From Lethocerus indicus (taxonomy: Eukaryota > Arthropoda > Insecta > Hemiptera > Belostomatidae), in NCBI GenBank assembly GCA_019843655.1, contig JACDQD010000001.1:41608230-41672229 (forward strand): a stretch of 64,000 nucleotides of DNA, read 5' to 3'. Within the stretch, counting starts at the first letter, position 1. The number at the start of each line of letters is the position of its first letter. A program made the translations under genes and the position numbers. The notes below the pieces were generated by a model that saw nothing but the letters and a program-made list of their open reading frames with translations, ran no database searches and was not told where the DNA came from. Below, piece by piece: positions 38,471 through 55,469 of this stretch.

Positions 38471-41400
38471 ATCACTCCGATCTCGGTATACTCTGAGTTT
38501 TTGTAATAGCCTTAGTCCAAATATACGGTTTAAATTAATTATATACGGTAATGTAACTCCTTAAACACCTCGAAACCACGATCATTCATATTAAATCTTA
38601 GTACATTAATTAGGAAATATTAATAAACTGCAGACAAATACTTCTCCCTGTGTTCTCTCTTTATACTAGTGAGGTACATCACGTGACGGGAGGTTGAAAA
38701 AAAGGGAAAGTAAATCGTGTCGGCCCTAAGTAATTTTAATTGTCGGGTACGTAACCGTGGCGGGGGTGGAATTTTGGGCGGTCGGGGTGGGAATGTTAAG
38801 AAAGGGGCTGCCCCGGCTTTCTTTGCTGGAATCCGAAGCTTGGCCGGTCCAGCAATTTCCCAGCGACAGTCGTCTCGGTTCCCCGAGGGAATTTTCCTTA
38901 TCCTTCCCCCCATTACCTTCCTGAAAATTTAAAAGGAGAAAATAACAGAGAGGTGGTGTGAAAAGCCTCGAAGACTCAGGTGAAAACCACTTTCCCCGAA
39001 TTTATCCCCCCACCGGCGCGGAAATCGGTAGCTTCCGCGGTGTTTCAGAATTCACAGAAAGGGCCGTTTGATATAAGCTGCGGGAGACAGAATATCGGAT
39101 GATACAGAAACAGGACGTTTCGAGGTTAAAGATTTAATATTCGTATAATTAATAATCATAATAAATTAATAATATATGTAGATGGGATATTATTATTACG
39201 CAATCTTGGGAATTTTTTTTCGGAAAGAGTAATAATATAGTACACGTTTACGTATGGAAACGTAGATCTGCGAGTCATCATGCGCCTTTCTCACGTACAC
39301 TATAACAAATAAAAAAAAAGTTAAGCAAAAAACTGTTATACGATATAATTCTGTTCGCGATGCAGACAGGTCGAAATGCTCCTGGCACATGACTCTATAA
39401 AACCGTTGATCGGACGATGAATTGAAGTTTAAGACGGAAAACAGCTTGAATTTTCGTCTTGTCTGCATGAATCACTTCGTGAGCGGCGGGGTTCTTTCAG
39501 ATACGGGAATCCGCGAGTGTGTAATAGCTCTGAAACTGGATAAGAGGTTCTTCCCTGGTCCGGTTGACTCAGGGAGACAGATGGAATGCGTATGTAACTG
39601 GGATAAGGCGGAAGGGCACACGGAGCCGGGCCCCCGCCAGCCGTTGGCTCCCGGTCACGGCGCATAGATAGCCCCGGTTGAAAACGACAGCGGCCCACGT
39701 TCACTTTCTCAGAAGCCTAATCGGATTGCCGAGAACTATATATTCGGGTATAGTTGATACCCCGAAATCCGTTCAGGGTTATATACGGTGTGAATCAGCA
39801 GTTTATACGGAGGTCGAAAAAAGCCAGACTTCAAATGATATGAACGACGAGACAGATCATGAGAATTGTTAACTTTTATCTTCGGAACTTATTTCCAACT
39901 TTTCACAGTAATAAAACCCGAAATCGGCATGGACAACATCCGGCATCTCAATGTGAGGATTTAAATTATTTGAACAAAAACTTAATAGTTATTCAAATAC
40001 CTTCGCGATATGTCAATTATAGGAGATTTCACAATTTTGCCTAATATATGTTTATAAATAATTTCATGTATGTAATATTACTACCATAGAACGGTCATGT
40101 AAACGTAATAGTTACGTACGTGAAATCCATGTCAGCGTATTCAACATTAGATACGGCATATTGTGACACATACAATTCACTCGAGGGCTACTGATAAGTC
40201 ACTGATAAAACCGTAGGAGAAAGGCGAGCTTACTTAAGTTTGTTTATGTTTACGTTCCTGTCCTTCTATCCTTATTCTGTCCTTCCGCTATGCAATGCGG
40301 GTATTGAGCTTGAAGCTATTCAGAAGGCATTTTCGCTCGGCGGTTGTTTTTTCACAGCTAAGAGGAATAAATGGTGAAGTTGGCGAGCGGTCGCTAGGTG
40401 TGACTTATCGAGCGGAAAGCCTTTGAGAAGATGCTAAGTGCACTTTGCTGCCGTGCGGGTAAAAATCAAAGAAGCAGCAGAAGGAAGAAGAACTGACTTC
40501 TCGTTCTTATAAACGCACACTCGTGGACTTTTGATTTACAGTTTCTAGGCAAAATCAAAATGCTCGAATTTCCGAAGAAATACTGGGGACAGTATACAAG
40601 GGTATGTATTTTGGCTTAATAGTCATGTACATAAATGTAGAAAGGCTCGCAATACATTCTCACAAGACACTCAGAATAAATAAACTATCAGTCAATTACA
40701 TTCTCCTAACAATAATAGGGGGCTATAATGATAAATAACAATAGAAACATCGTCATGGGGAAAGTTAAGCTTTTTCCTCCAATACAATACCCTATCTATA
40801 GAAAATTCCTTTTCCCATACTCATATTTCCTGTCAGTGCCTTATGAGTATCAGTGACACTAGAGAAACGTTTTGGGGGAAATGCCATGCAATTTTTGTCC
40901 AGTGTTAGTCTAGTTGTTTTAATCTAATCTTCACAAATAAAACCACAAGTTTCTTGTTATAGCGCTAACTGTTGGCATTAATGAGACATCTTCCCGGACG
41001 TAGCAACGGGAACTAAGATTTATCAGCGATTCGCGTAGTCAGCATAATTAATTGCACAATCTTATCGAATACTATTAGAAATAGTTGGATGGAACATTTC
41101 TTGAACAAGTTGTCGCTCGAGTCTACCTCTAGACCGAGCACTTTGCTTGCGGGGGCTTGTAATATCCGGCAAATAATAACCCAATTTACGATAGACGGTG
41201 GCGAAAAGCCGACATTCTATCTTGTCGAAAAAGCGAGGAGAAAGAAATTGTGATCCTCTTTCAGCTGATTATTGATACTTTGAGTGCCGCTTTAAAATTC
41301 AATTGTTCCACACACTTTATACATATCGAATGCGACTATTAAATGTTTAATTTAGGTGGAGGGAAATAATGAGAGGTAAATAAATGTCCATCGTTAAACG

Positions 41401-41749
41401 CATACATTTTATATTTATTTTTAATTACGCTAGCTGGTATTAAAATTACGCGTGTTCTATAATGCTTTTTTCATAAATTGAAAAATATATTCAGGGAAAT
41501 TGAAATAATTTTACGGTAGTGTTTTACCCTGGCAAATAAAAATATTAATCGATATCTTCTTGTTTACAACCTTAGAGAAAAAGATATTTAAAAAATAATT
41601 TCGCCTTTGTATTTAGACCATAATTCACAATATAAAAACTTTATAAAACATATACTGTTCTATTTCAAACTTTGTGTTAAGCCCAGTTCTCTCTCCGAAG
41701 TTGTATCCCATTACCCGATTCAAAAGAATCGACTTAAACCCCTCATTTG
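38471..41749. other. No recognisable gene
   Basis: GC-rich patches at 38.74-38.92 and 39.58-39.68 kb, AT-rich elsewhere. At 41195-41216 a plus-strand piece GACGGTGGCGAAAAGCCGAC fits the dispersed motif. ORFs are at most 97 codons and unrecognised. Confidence 0.35.
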
Positions 41750-41896
41750 CGGTTTAAGTCGAAATTAACCTTCGCCAAGAAACTCAAGAGCTACCAAGTC
41801 ATATTGAGACCGCCGTGGACATATGGCCTAGAACAATGGGGCTCCACCGAGACATCAAACATCCGCCGCGTACAACAGTTAATAATGTCGTCACGT
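41750..41896 (+). mobile_element. Jockey-like RT C-terminal relic
   Basis: One frame reads RFKSKLTFAKKLKSYQVILR followed by PPWTYGLEQWGSTETSNIRR and VQQLIMSS. This matches the kind of block seen at 3-120 (NKLTIYKTILKPTWTYGIEL, WGSAKKSNIARIQRF). It then breaks off: the QSK-x-LRTIL-NAP continuation is absent and AT-rich sequence follows. This copy is truncated at both ends, with no 3' UTR or tail. Confidence 0.87.
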
Positions 41897-42893
41897 ATAA
41901 AAATATAAATTATAAATGATAACTATAATGATCGATTGCACGATAAATAAAAAAAGAACTAATAATTTGCTGCTAAATTTTAACTCTCCTCAAAATATAC
42001 CGATCGAAGTAGAATTTCGCCTCAGGATTTTATTACAGCTCGTATATTTATCTGTCTAATATTCATTTATAATTTTCGTAACGAAAGCGTGATTGTCGTT
42101 TCACGACGAGGGACAGAAAACGTCGGGCGTTTCCGGTCGAGTTTCGGGGTTTGCCGCGGCCGAAAATCGGAGGTGAAACGGTCTCCCCGGGGGTAAAGCG
42201 GGGGCTGAGGGGAGCGTCCCCGTTCCCAATATCCATTTCAATTGTCGTTGTGCAACAGGTCCCCTGGCTGGTCCCCGATATTCAAATCCACCCCCCCCCG
42301 CCTTACCCTAATTCCTGTTAATCCCCTCTTTTTCTCCTTACCGCTCGTATCGGCTTTCTCTATTTCGATTCGGGGGCTCCTTCTGCGCCTTCGGACAATC
42401 GAAAAACAGGCGGCAGTTTTCTATTCGGCGCCAAGATAATATATCCGGGTAAGGTATTTGACAGTATTTTAATACACTGATGCAGTTATAATATAGAGTG
42501 GCGTCGGTGCGTTATAATTCCGGTCGTTTGTTTGATCCAACAGACTAGACAGCTTACGGCTTTCTTTGTAGCATCGCGTCAATAAAACGATATCCGGGCA
42601 TAAACCTAGAAAGAACCGCCGAGTATGTGTACAGAATAATCTTCATTTATACACCGGTCTATATTTCATACCGGCGTGTGTGGGCACCACAATAATATGT
42701 CTTCTTGCCAATATTTCTTCTAATTTTCGGTGCTATTTTGTTTCTTCCAAGGTTATTATTAACAATAATAACAGATAGGTTATGTAGTCGTTAGGTAGTC
42801 TATGTACTAGAATAAAACGATCCTTAAATTTGGTATTGCTGCCACGATAGAGCGACCGAACGATTTTTCCTGAACTTAACGGCTCGAATTATC

Positions 42894-42896
<3 letters not shown>
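41897..42896. other. No recognisable gene
   Basis: AT-rich, then a GC-rich patch at 42.10-42.42 kb that includes a C10 run near 42290, then mixed sequence. Confidence 0.35.

Positions 42897-42958
<62 letters not shown>
42897..42958. repeat. (AT)n microsatellite
   Basis: 62 bases of uninterrupted AT dinucleotides. Confidence 0.97.
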
Positions 42959-42960
<2 letters not shown>

Positions 42961-45804
42961 GTTCATTATTAGAGGGTCGTCGACGATACATTCACGGATG
43001 CATAAATTGACCCGAGAATAGCCTAATTGGCAATCCGAGATAGCAAAAATGGCACGTACTGGTATCATTACCGGATGTCCACAATTAGATATGCTCGCCT
43101 ACAGTCTCGTTTTCCTTCGTACGTCCGCGATTCGGAGGAGAACCGCTGTGCCTTGTTCTAATTTAGTGACCAGATAAACTATCCACGTCGTACACCCGAC
43201 GGCAGATTCATTTCAAAACGAGTAAAAAATGTTGTGAATTAAAGTAAAAGTGTGAAATATTTCCGTAGAACCTGGGAACTGTGTACCTGGGGAACATAGT
43301 AAATTTAGCGATTTTCCCCTCTCCGGACGCACGGACCAGTTTGCGCAGCGAAACCCAGGCTAAAGAAACCGGTCTATATCGTGGCCAAATAATATGGTGG
43401 AAACGGAGCATTCCGGGACTGTTTTTTTGTCAATTCGTCCCAAAAAATATTTCCCCATTTTAATTCTGCAAATTTCTGGAAAACAATTGAAAAAATTAAT
43501 TTGTTTCCTTCTCCGAATATTTTATATAGTACACGGGTAGGACAAAGTTGTTATTCTACGCATACATTTGTGTATTGATTTTTAATTCCAGTGTCCGGTG
43601 GAAAGTGTGCGAATAACTCCAAGTTGCACCATTGGAAGACTCCCTCTTTCCGAAATTCCCAACGAGGACTACTTCCCGAAACGACAACAGGGGAGAGATT
43701 TAAATTTTGAATATCAACGCGATCTGGGATTCTTCTTATTCAAATCCGTCCTCGACGAATTCAAATCAGCGTGTTATTTTCGGAGGTCGGAGCCTTTTAG
43801 ACGTAAAGAAACCTTTATTTGAATTGGTGTAACTTCTGAACGCTGCATTTCGGAAAAGACCGATGTAACCTTAGTATATTTCATACGTAATAAGAGTAAT
43901 TCCGGATTTTTTAATGATAAATTATTGAACGATATGATTTATTACAGTGCGTGGCAACTTTTTTAATTCACCGGATATTTCAAATTTGTACATAAATATA
44001 TTGATAAAATGATAGTATAAAGTATTAAATTTAGGTGAACGACAAAATTTGGAACATTGTCACCTAGAACCTAGATATTTTTTAGCTTTTGGGCATAGTA
44101 AGTATTATTTCGGTATCAAAAGGTAATTTAAAAATATATTCTACATTCCAGTGCATGGCGTCGGGTAGTATAAACATTCTTTACGTTATAATTGATCCGG
44201 GACTGTTTGGTGTTGCTGTCATTTCGGGTTATGAAAGTTAAAAATTTTTCCTTCCAAAACCAGAATATATTTATTACTCTTATTTATTGTAGTCGTGATA
44301 TGAATCGCCACTCTGGCCAGTCAGTGCTGACATGATGCTCATGTACTTCAACGAGTTACCGGAATAATCGTGTTGCCGCTTATTCGGACCCGCTCTCACC
44401 TGCGTATTCTTCACTGTTTTTATTACACTGCTGGGTGTCGAATCGTACACGTAAAACACGCCTTATTATAACGGAGGGCGGAAATAAATAAAATAAAGCC
44501 GAGGGGAAATCCGAGATTCCATTTAATAAATAAACTCCGTCGACCGGAGATAGCGATTTTTCAGGGGGAAGAGGGGTTTATTTAGGGTGGGAAAAAACCC
44601 CCTCGGCGATTCGTCATGTTTAAGGCATTCGGAATTTTAATACATTTAAAGGTAAGGTGTCGAGAGGCGGGAAGGGCTTTCTTAAAATATCGTCCCGAGT
44701 CGAAGAAGGGGGAAAGGGAACAGTAATTATCGGGGGTCAACCCCCCAACCGGAATATAAAATGCGAATAAATTGTAACTCCTGCCCCCGACTCCGCAGCC
44801 TCCGCGACACAATAAATGTCTGAGAATCGGAAATTACAACCGATCCTACACAAATACCGACCCTTTCCCCCGCCAATGCCCTCCAAACTCAGCCCATAAA
44901 TATTGTAAGATCCCCGACTTGAATGCATTATTTGTCGCCCGTACCCGCAGCCCTCCCACCACCTATTCAAAGCCTTAATTGGACCCCGGGAATATATTTT
45001 ACATTTAACTTTTTTTCGAGAGAGAGGGATTACGCTAGTTTTGAAAATTAACAGTAATTTATCGCATATTCGGTCTCGCGCTCTGGGGGGTTCTCGCCAT
45101 TAGCGTCGGTAGCGGGGGCCTTTACGCTGTTACTGCGTTCATTAAAAAAAGAGAAGAAAAAAAACGGATGACGTATCTCCGCAAATTTGTCTCCGGTAAC
45201 AGTGCGGAGACAGTGCTGACAAGATCTATCATCCGCCTCGCTACTTCACTAACGACACGGAGGCAACGAAATCCTCGTGGAGCCCCAAAAAGGTATCCTA
45301 AATCAAATGACTGGTTTAAGGTATTCCCACCTCCTCCGTCCGCGCCTTTGAATAGATTTTATGCCTAACACCAACTTTCTGCCGCATACGAAGCCACTCG
45401 TTTTCAAGAATGGCGGCGCAACTACGCCTCAGCACCGGCGAAACTGTTGTTGGGGACAAACCCCACCCTACTAAGTCCTAATTACGAGCCTAATTCCAAA
45501 CATTATCCCCAGAATATGTTTGGAAGTAGAGTCGCAGTATCGTTCTATTCCCGTATTAGATTTCAAACCGAACAGAAAAATTACATGTTTGCCGAACGCC
45601 GGGCGTTCTTTGAAATAAAATCTGACGGAAAATAGTTTCATAATATTTATTGAAACATTATTTTAACTCTTTTGTCGGTACGGGGGATGGCGAGTACCCG
45701 AAACTAGATATATCTCGGATGCGATGAAGGGTGGTGCGTGACAGGAATATTCGTGGCCGAACGGTGAGTCGCTGCTGCTTTTGCTGGCACGAGAGACACA
45801 AAGT

Positions 45805-45807
<3 letters not shown>
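42959..45807. other. No recognisable gene
   Basis: Mixed sequence with ORFs of 60-77 codons and no motif. No repeat shared with the rest of the window was noticed. Confidence 0.35.

Positions 45808-45850
<43 letters not shown>
45808..45850. repeat. (TA)n microsatellite
   Basis: 43 bases of uninterrupted TA dinucleotides. Confidence 0.96.
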
Positions 45851-45856
<6 letters not shown>

Positions 45857-48800
45857 TTAAAATGAGTATCCGTAAATATGTAGCTTGTAGGGAAATAAGT
45901 TAGAAAATCGATTTTCTATGGGATGATGAATTGGGATAAGCGAGAAAAAACAAGTAGCGTCCGGTTCAAAGAACAATCGGACGGGAGGCGTTAAAAATGA
46001 TAAGATTCTTTTTTTGTTCTTTGATCCTTAATTCTCAGTTCCCGGAGTAATTAATTTCTCGAATCAGTTGAACTTCAGAGGGGTGCGTAGGTTTAAAATG
46101 TAATTAAAGTAGATTTAAAGGGCTCTTTTGACCGGAATTGGCTATTTTTCGGCCAATATAAAAAAAAAGGCGAAGGCCTCGACAATGCAGTTCGGGAAAC
46201 AAAGGCCGCGTGGACCTCCCACGATACGGGCCCATCACAATGGGGCCGAATTAAATGACAAGACGCTCATAATATGATTTCAGTTTTAGTCCCATATCCT
46301 GACAACAGAGAATCTATTGAACTCCTTGCTTCGACAACTTTGTTGGAAAATAATTATATTACCAACTGAAACACACATAAAGAAGCAATATAATATATCA
46401 TATATATAATACATTATACATATAAACAAACAATCGCAAGTATATATGTCCCCGTATAATCCAATATCTTATGTGTTTAGCAATGACTGTTAATGGAAGG
46501 CTACAGTTGCGGCCGGGCAATTACTGAGAGAAATAATCCGATAATTACATCCCTACATCTGTCCTTTGCAAATGTGCAAGTATTTAATTGTTGAGAACGT
46601 TGTCAGCATGACATCATGCCCATAAAAGTTAATTCCAAACCTCCTACTCCGTCCCGCCATTTTTACCGAACACGCCTTCATCGTACTTTCAAATGGAATG
46701 TTAAAATGAAAATGTTCGCCTCCCTGGATCTTTTTTGGATTAGCCGGTGGTTGTACGTAAAATATGTCCCTCTCTGAGCTGTATTAACGGGGCGAATATG
46801 GAGATACACTGATCGAGAAAACGACGGTAAAAACTTTTTTTTATAAATGATCAATTCAAAATTTACATGCTTTTATTTTTACAGGGAGAAGAAACTTCCT
46901 TTTTTCGTTTCATAAATATTATATCGACGCAACATTTTCTTTTCTATCGTACCATTATGGTAAAAATTAAAACTAGGATGCGTCGAAAAATGAATCGACC
47001 GATTCTAAAATATCCCCAATTTAGAACTGAGGCCGGTGTAAATATCTGCTCGGGTTTCGGAAGGATCTCGAGCTTTCGGATGCGGTATAATTATGAAAAA
47101 TCTGGATTTGAGATCGGCCGGGGTACGAAAAAAAGCCGTCCCCCAGTCACCTGCAGCCCGATCTCAGGAGATAAACGACTCGGCGGCCGAGTTTTAAAAA
47201 AACTTATTCCCGCGGTACCGTCGGTAGCCCCCTCTTCGACGCCATTTTAAATGAAACTTCAAATCCTGATGTATGGCACCTTTTTCTGGCTTAAAGAACC
47301 GAAGGGATTAAAATCGAAAAATCGCGGCACTGTGGTGGGGGTGGATGGCGAATCGCATTTTAGCCGTCGTCCTGGATTTAATTTTAAGGATCTTTCGTTT
47401 GCCCCAGGATTAAGACGCCCGAGCGTCCTAACCCCGCCCCCCTCTCAATTACTTCTTTGGCATGGAGCCAGAATTAAAAGCTGAATAAGAAGATAGAGGA
47501 ATGAATTCAATTTTAAACATTAAAAGGCACAAGAACAAGCCCACATATGTACAGAGTGGAGAAGCGATTCCTTTAAGAATAACTTCGACATTTTTGTAAC
47601 ATTTAAATTCAAGAGTTTACTAACATATTGTAAAATGCTTCAATCCTATAGGTCCCGGAGAGTGTTTTGAGACCCGGTCGCGATCAATTCAAATTTGCCT
47701 TTGAATTAAAATCGGTCTGATTGTGTTATATAGTTGTGGCAATAAAATTGTTTAAACAAATTATTAATTACTGTCGCTGTGCTACTAACACTGAGTATCT
47801 CGCCAATTCTTTTCGAAAAAAGCAAATAATTTTGTTGGTGCAGAGTTATTACGGTTTGGAAGTTAAGAAAACATAAATGAAAAATTCAGATCTAACGTAC
47901 CCGAAATAATTAATAAGGCGTTCCCTTTCCGCTGTGATCGGCTTGCCCAAAAAATCTGCTAACTGAACGCGACATTATTGACAGAAGCCGAAACGGGTTT
48001 GGTTAAAGCCAAGTGATAGTATTCGAAACTCTCCAATTTCATATTACGGAAATTATTAACATAAAAGGTATTTGGCTCCGTTCTATCTTTTGAAAACGGT
48101 TTATCCACGAATCTAATGGGAATCGCACCAGTCTAGACGGACGCCAGGACGTCCTTATTATCCTTAATCCAGGATTGTGACCCGGTTCCGCGGGCTCCGG
48201 CTTGTCGCCCGGCAATAAAACGACGAACCGAAAACCTGTCTTGGAATAGACGGCTGGGTCTCTAGGTTAACGATGCCGTAAACCGGCGCCGATTCATTTA
48301 ATCGAAGATATTAGCGAGAAAGCTTAAACCCGCGCCTAATCGCTCCACCCTACCCTTTTAAATAAATCAATCAAATCAACCGCATTAGTCCCAGAGTGAA
48401 ACGCTTCCGTTTCCCATCAATCGAAATCAATATAATGATCTAATTAAAAAAAACAAAGGATATTTTTTATAGATAAATTAATTACTTTCAGAATTACGAC
48501 CTATAATTTAATCGGTACATTTAATTCAATATTCTATAATTGCGAATCTACTTTTATAGACAGAATTCATTCATGGTCGGTTAGCGTGAATTAGTTATCC
48601 ACATTTTTGCCCAACCGCAAATTAGACGACTAGAAAGATTTACAGTTTTATATGACGTGACATATCGATTTATTGAACTTATACTATATATTAAAATTCA
48701 ACTTTGTTTTTATACTCGTCGAGTCAAGAATCCATGACTTCTATCGATCCACTCGTGTATTTATTACTTAATTTAATAAAGTTGGACGCTTAGAGCAGAA

Positions 48801-50397
48801 AATGCGGTTTCGGGAGGAGAAGATTGGAACCGTAAACCCTAGCAGCATATCAGGGACTGATCTCTGCTAATAAGCATTCTAAAACGGAGACATCCTTTAT
48901 CTACATTCAACCAAATATATATATTTCTAAATTATGCAATTCCTGTATTGGAATTGTTCCGCGCAAAATTCTATCGCTTGACTCTTGCACAGAACCGAGT
49001 CCAATCAAAAACTTTTTCCAAACTCCAGAGAAGTAATTTCGTCGTAAACAATCGTGATAATAAATTTGTTACGCGCGAATATACGGAGGTAGAACGCGGG
49101 ATTTACTGAATTCCGGTCTGGCCTATAAGTCGGCGGCGACAGTAAGTATCGATTGTTAAAAATAAAAAATAAAAAAAAATAACACGGAGAAAGGCGTGGA
49201 CCTCGCGTGTCTCCGCGTTCTAATCCCCTACCCGACCCAAATGTCAGACTTCCGCGGAAAAACAAAATCTAGCAACAAATAGGTTCCAGGAAAAGATTTA
49301 ATTGCGTGCATCATCCGCCGTTTTTAAAACCCCCGGGGATAATAAAAAAAACGGAGAACAATAATAATAATTCCTCCGAAATTGGACTAATCAGCCGTGC
49401 ATATTCTGTTTCGCCCACGCCCGTTCGGTCGCCGAACAATGCCAGCGCTAAATGGTGCCGGCGGGACGCTGTGAACCGTTTCATGGATTTTACAGATTTA
49501 TGTAGATTTCAATTGTAGATCGATTAAAATTTGGACAGAATTCACTCCGGGTGCAGGACAGAATATGGCGGGGAGTCGGTCCCGCCGGGAAGATACGAAG
49601 TTAATAAATAACACAATTTATAATTTCACCCTCCAATATGGAACGGAGCGATTGAAATGGAAGGACGTAGAGTCAACGTTAATATATCTTGGATGTAATT
49701 CATTTGAGTTGTGCGGATCTACCGAACCGTCCTTTGTAAAGTCGTTTACGTCGTTGTGTAACCTAAAAAGGTACACGAGGGAGCGTAGGTTTGAAGTGAC
49801 GACTTGTCAAGTTTAAGACCAAACAGGAGATTGGGCACGGAAGGGAAGGTATTCTAACCCTCGAAGTCATTTATATATCTCCTAATTTTCGACGCAACTA
49901 TCTACAGATTCTTCCGCTCATCTACAATATCTTCGATTATCTAATGCCCATTCGTTTGGGAGCTTAATAGGGGATATCACCCACACCGAATTTCCGAAGC
50001 AAGGGGCGTTCTATTTATATTCTTTCTGGTGCCGGGGAAAATTGTGGTCGGGAATACGACTGGGAAAAAAATGTCCGCTGCCGGAAGCGCGCGGACTTTT
50101 ACGACTCGACCCCCATTAGCATAACGCCCGTGTTCCGGGAAAAGCTCTAATCGTCTACTTCGACCTGTAGGGACGATCAATTCAAATTAAGTCCCATTCA
50201 GAGCCCGGATGATGAGAGCAAATACTGTCTTCTATCGCAGCCATTATTATTACTTCCGTCCATGGAATTTCCACTCCGTCCGAGCACGGTTTTTTCATGA
50301 TATATCAATCGCTCGTTGTAATATTAAAGTAGTGACTGGAAAATATTTATAACCGCAATTGTGCTGTACCGATAAGCGCTTGGGATAAGGAAATTCC
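45851..50397. other. No recognisable gene; contains one shared repeat segment
   Basis: 46779-46803 (CTGTATTAACGGGGCGAATA then TGGAG) matches the interior of the 20.9-21.3 kb element at 22 of 25 positions. A 127-codon plus-strand ORF (46867-47250) followed by a second (47251-47484) lies in a GC-richer patch and has no recognised domain. Confidence 0.35.
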
Positions 50398-50680
50398 TTA
50401 GAATTTCTCTATTAGTGCACTCTTTGTAGTGTGATTTATTGTTATTATTTCAAGGCCATTCCCTATTTGGTATTCTATCGTGTTTTTCTCAAATGTTCGT
50501 CTACGCCTGTCGTATTTTTTGCACGCTATCATCGTGTGGTGTTACATTTTGTGCATAGACGGCCGGGTTGATATAGGATGAATGCGTCAGTTCGGTGTGT
50601 CCTGTTCTGAGTCGATTCAATATTATTTATTCTTTCCTCTTATTATTTCGAAGTAAACGTAATACACCTGACCACACGAT
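50398..50680 (-). mobile_element. RNase H-type (I/R1-group) non-LTR retrotransposon relic, C-terminus
   Basis: Reading the minus strand across frames gives W-x-GVLRLLRNNKRKE, then IILNRLRTGHTELTHSSYIN, a frameshift, GRLCTKCNTTR (the first two cysteines of the knuckle), a frameshift, HHTMIACKKYDRRRRTFEKN (the His and last Cys), and TIEYQIGNGLEIITINHTTK...IEKF with a TAA at 50398-50400. This is the full C-terminal architecture of the group: RLRTGHT box, CCHC-type knuckle, and tail. At least two frameshifts and a stop (RKE-stop-II) mark it as a pseudogene. No poly(A) is obvious downstream. Confidence 0.88.
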
Positions 50681-51263
50681 AAAAAAGGTATGAGAGTAAT
50701 CTTCGAACGCATTTGAAAAAAGGGGATTTCAAACCCAAATGGCAAGCGTGAGAAATAAGGTAAAGAATAATAAATGATTGAAAGTATAATAAATATAAAT
50801 TAATATAAATATTACACCGGGTCGCTCCACTCTTTATTTCATAAGTCTGACTCGAGGGGCCCCTATTGTAAGTGAAGCCGCCTTTATTGCCGTTTCTTCT
50901 GGGGTAATGGATTGTTTCCCGGGGCCGGGGCGAATCTCGACTCCCTTAAATTCCGTAGCGCATTGACGCATTTGTCGCCCGGTTTATCGCATTAAAGTGT
51001 TCTCTCGAAAATGGAGAGAGAGAGAACCCGTTCTAAAACTCCACGAAAATGGGACCGGCCTTTCGTGTGGAATCGTGCGATTCGGCTATCCACCAACGCC
51101 GGTCGTGACGCACAAGAAAACAGCGGTTTTCAATATTGTTCTAAGCTGAAATTAAGTTTCATTCATGACAATTAGTAATAAAACAAATTTAAAAAAAAAT
51201 AAACGCTATCCTGGTTAGTCATCCTTACAGAACGAATAATAATGTTTTTAAACGAACGAAGCT
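50681..51263. other. No recognisable gene
   Basis: AT-rich, then mixed. Any further upstream part of the LINE relic at 50.4-50.68 kb is beyond recognition. A short (GA)5 lies near 51015. Confidence 0.35.
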
Positions 51264-51654
51264 TGCCGCGACCAGAACTTGAATTGTCACTAACTTCCGG
51301 TAGGATCGCGTAATACTGTGGGAAGAACCTCGGTTAACAGGGGTTGACCCGAGAATTTTCCCGTGTTCGGAAACCAGCCGAGCCCACCGGAAGGGTTTTT
51401 GCCCCGAAGGTTTATAGAGGAGCCCAAATTGATCTGCTCTTCGGAGTCGGACCCTGACGATTGAACCAGTTCCGAAACGTCTGAATCAGACACCGCAGGA
51501 GAACGCTCCAGAAGGAAAGGGCAAAAGCGGTTCCAGTAGAGCTCGTTCGAGGGGTTTACAGAACACAGGAAAAATCCCGGAATAGCAGAGGGTCGACCCC
51601 TGCTAAACCGAGGTTGTTCCCACAGTACTACGCGATCCTGCCGTAAGTAACTAA
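51264..51654. mobile_element. Foldback/MITE family, best-preserved copy (about 375-390 bp)
   Basis: Long inverted arms. The left arm ACTTCCGGTAGGATCGCGTA, TACTGTGGGAAGAACCTCGG, TTAACAGGGGTTGACCC is mirrored at the right by GGGTCGACCCCTGCTAAACC, GAGGTTGTTCCCACAGTACT, ACGCGATCCTGCCGTAAGT. Pairing continues inward (TTTTCCCGTGTTCGGAAACC with ACAGAACACAGGAAAAATCC), giving arms of about 120 bp around a centre of about 110 bp. The minus strand of the centre reads SDSDVSELVQSSGSDSEEQ, an acidic Ser-rich stretch like the N-terminus of some transposases. There is no catalytic domain. The superfamily is undetermined. Confidence 0.85.

Positions 51655-55430
<3,776 letters not shown>

Positions 55431-55467
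<37 letters not shown>
55431..55467. repeat. (TA)n microsatellite
   Basis: 37 bases of uninterrupted TA dinucleotides, at the edge of the T-rich block that follows. Confidence 0.95.

Positions 55468-55469
<2 letters not shown>

Noticed and set aside
49977..50180. 67-codon minus-strand ORF with GGRVVKVRALPAAD
   Set aside because: Looks like a repeat-derived phrase (compare GGPVVKAEIPSA at 53.68 kb), but no source protein could be named and the similarity is very short.
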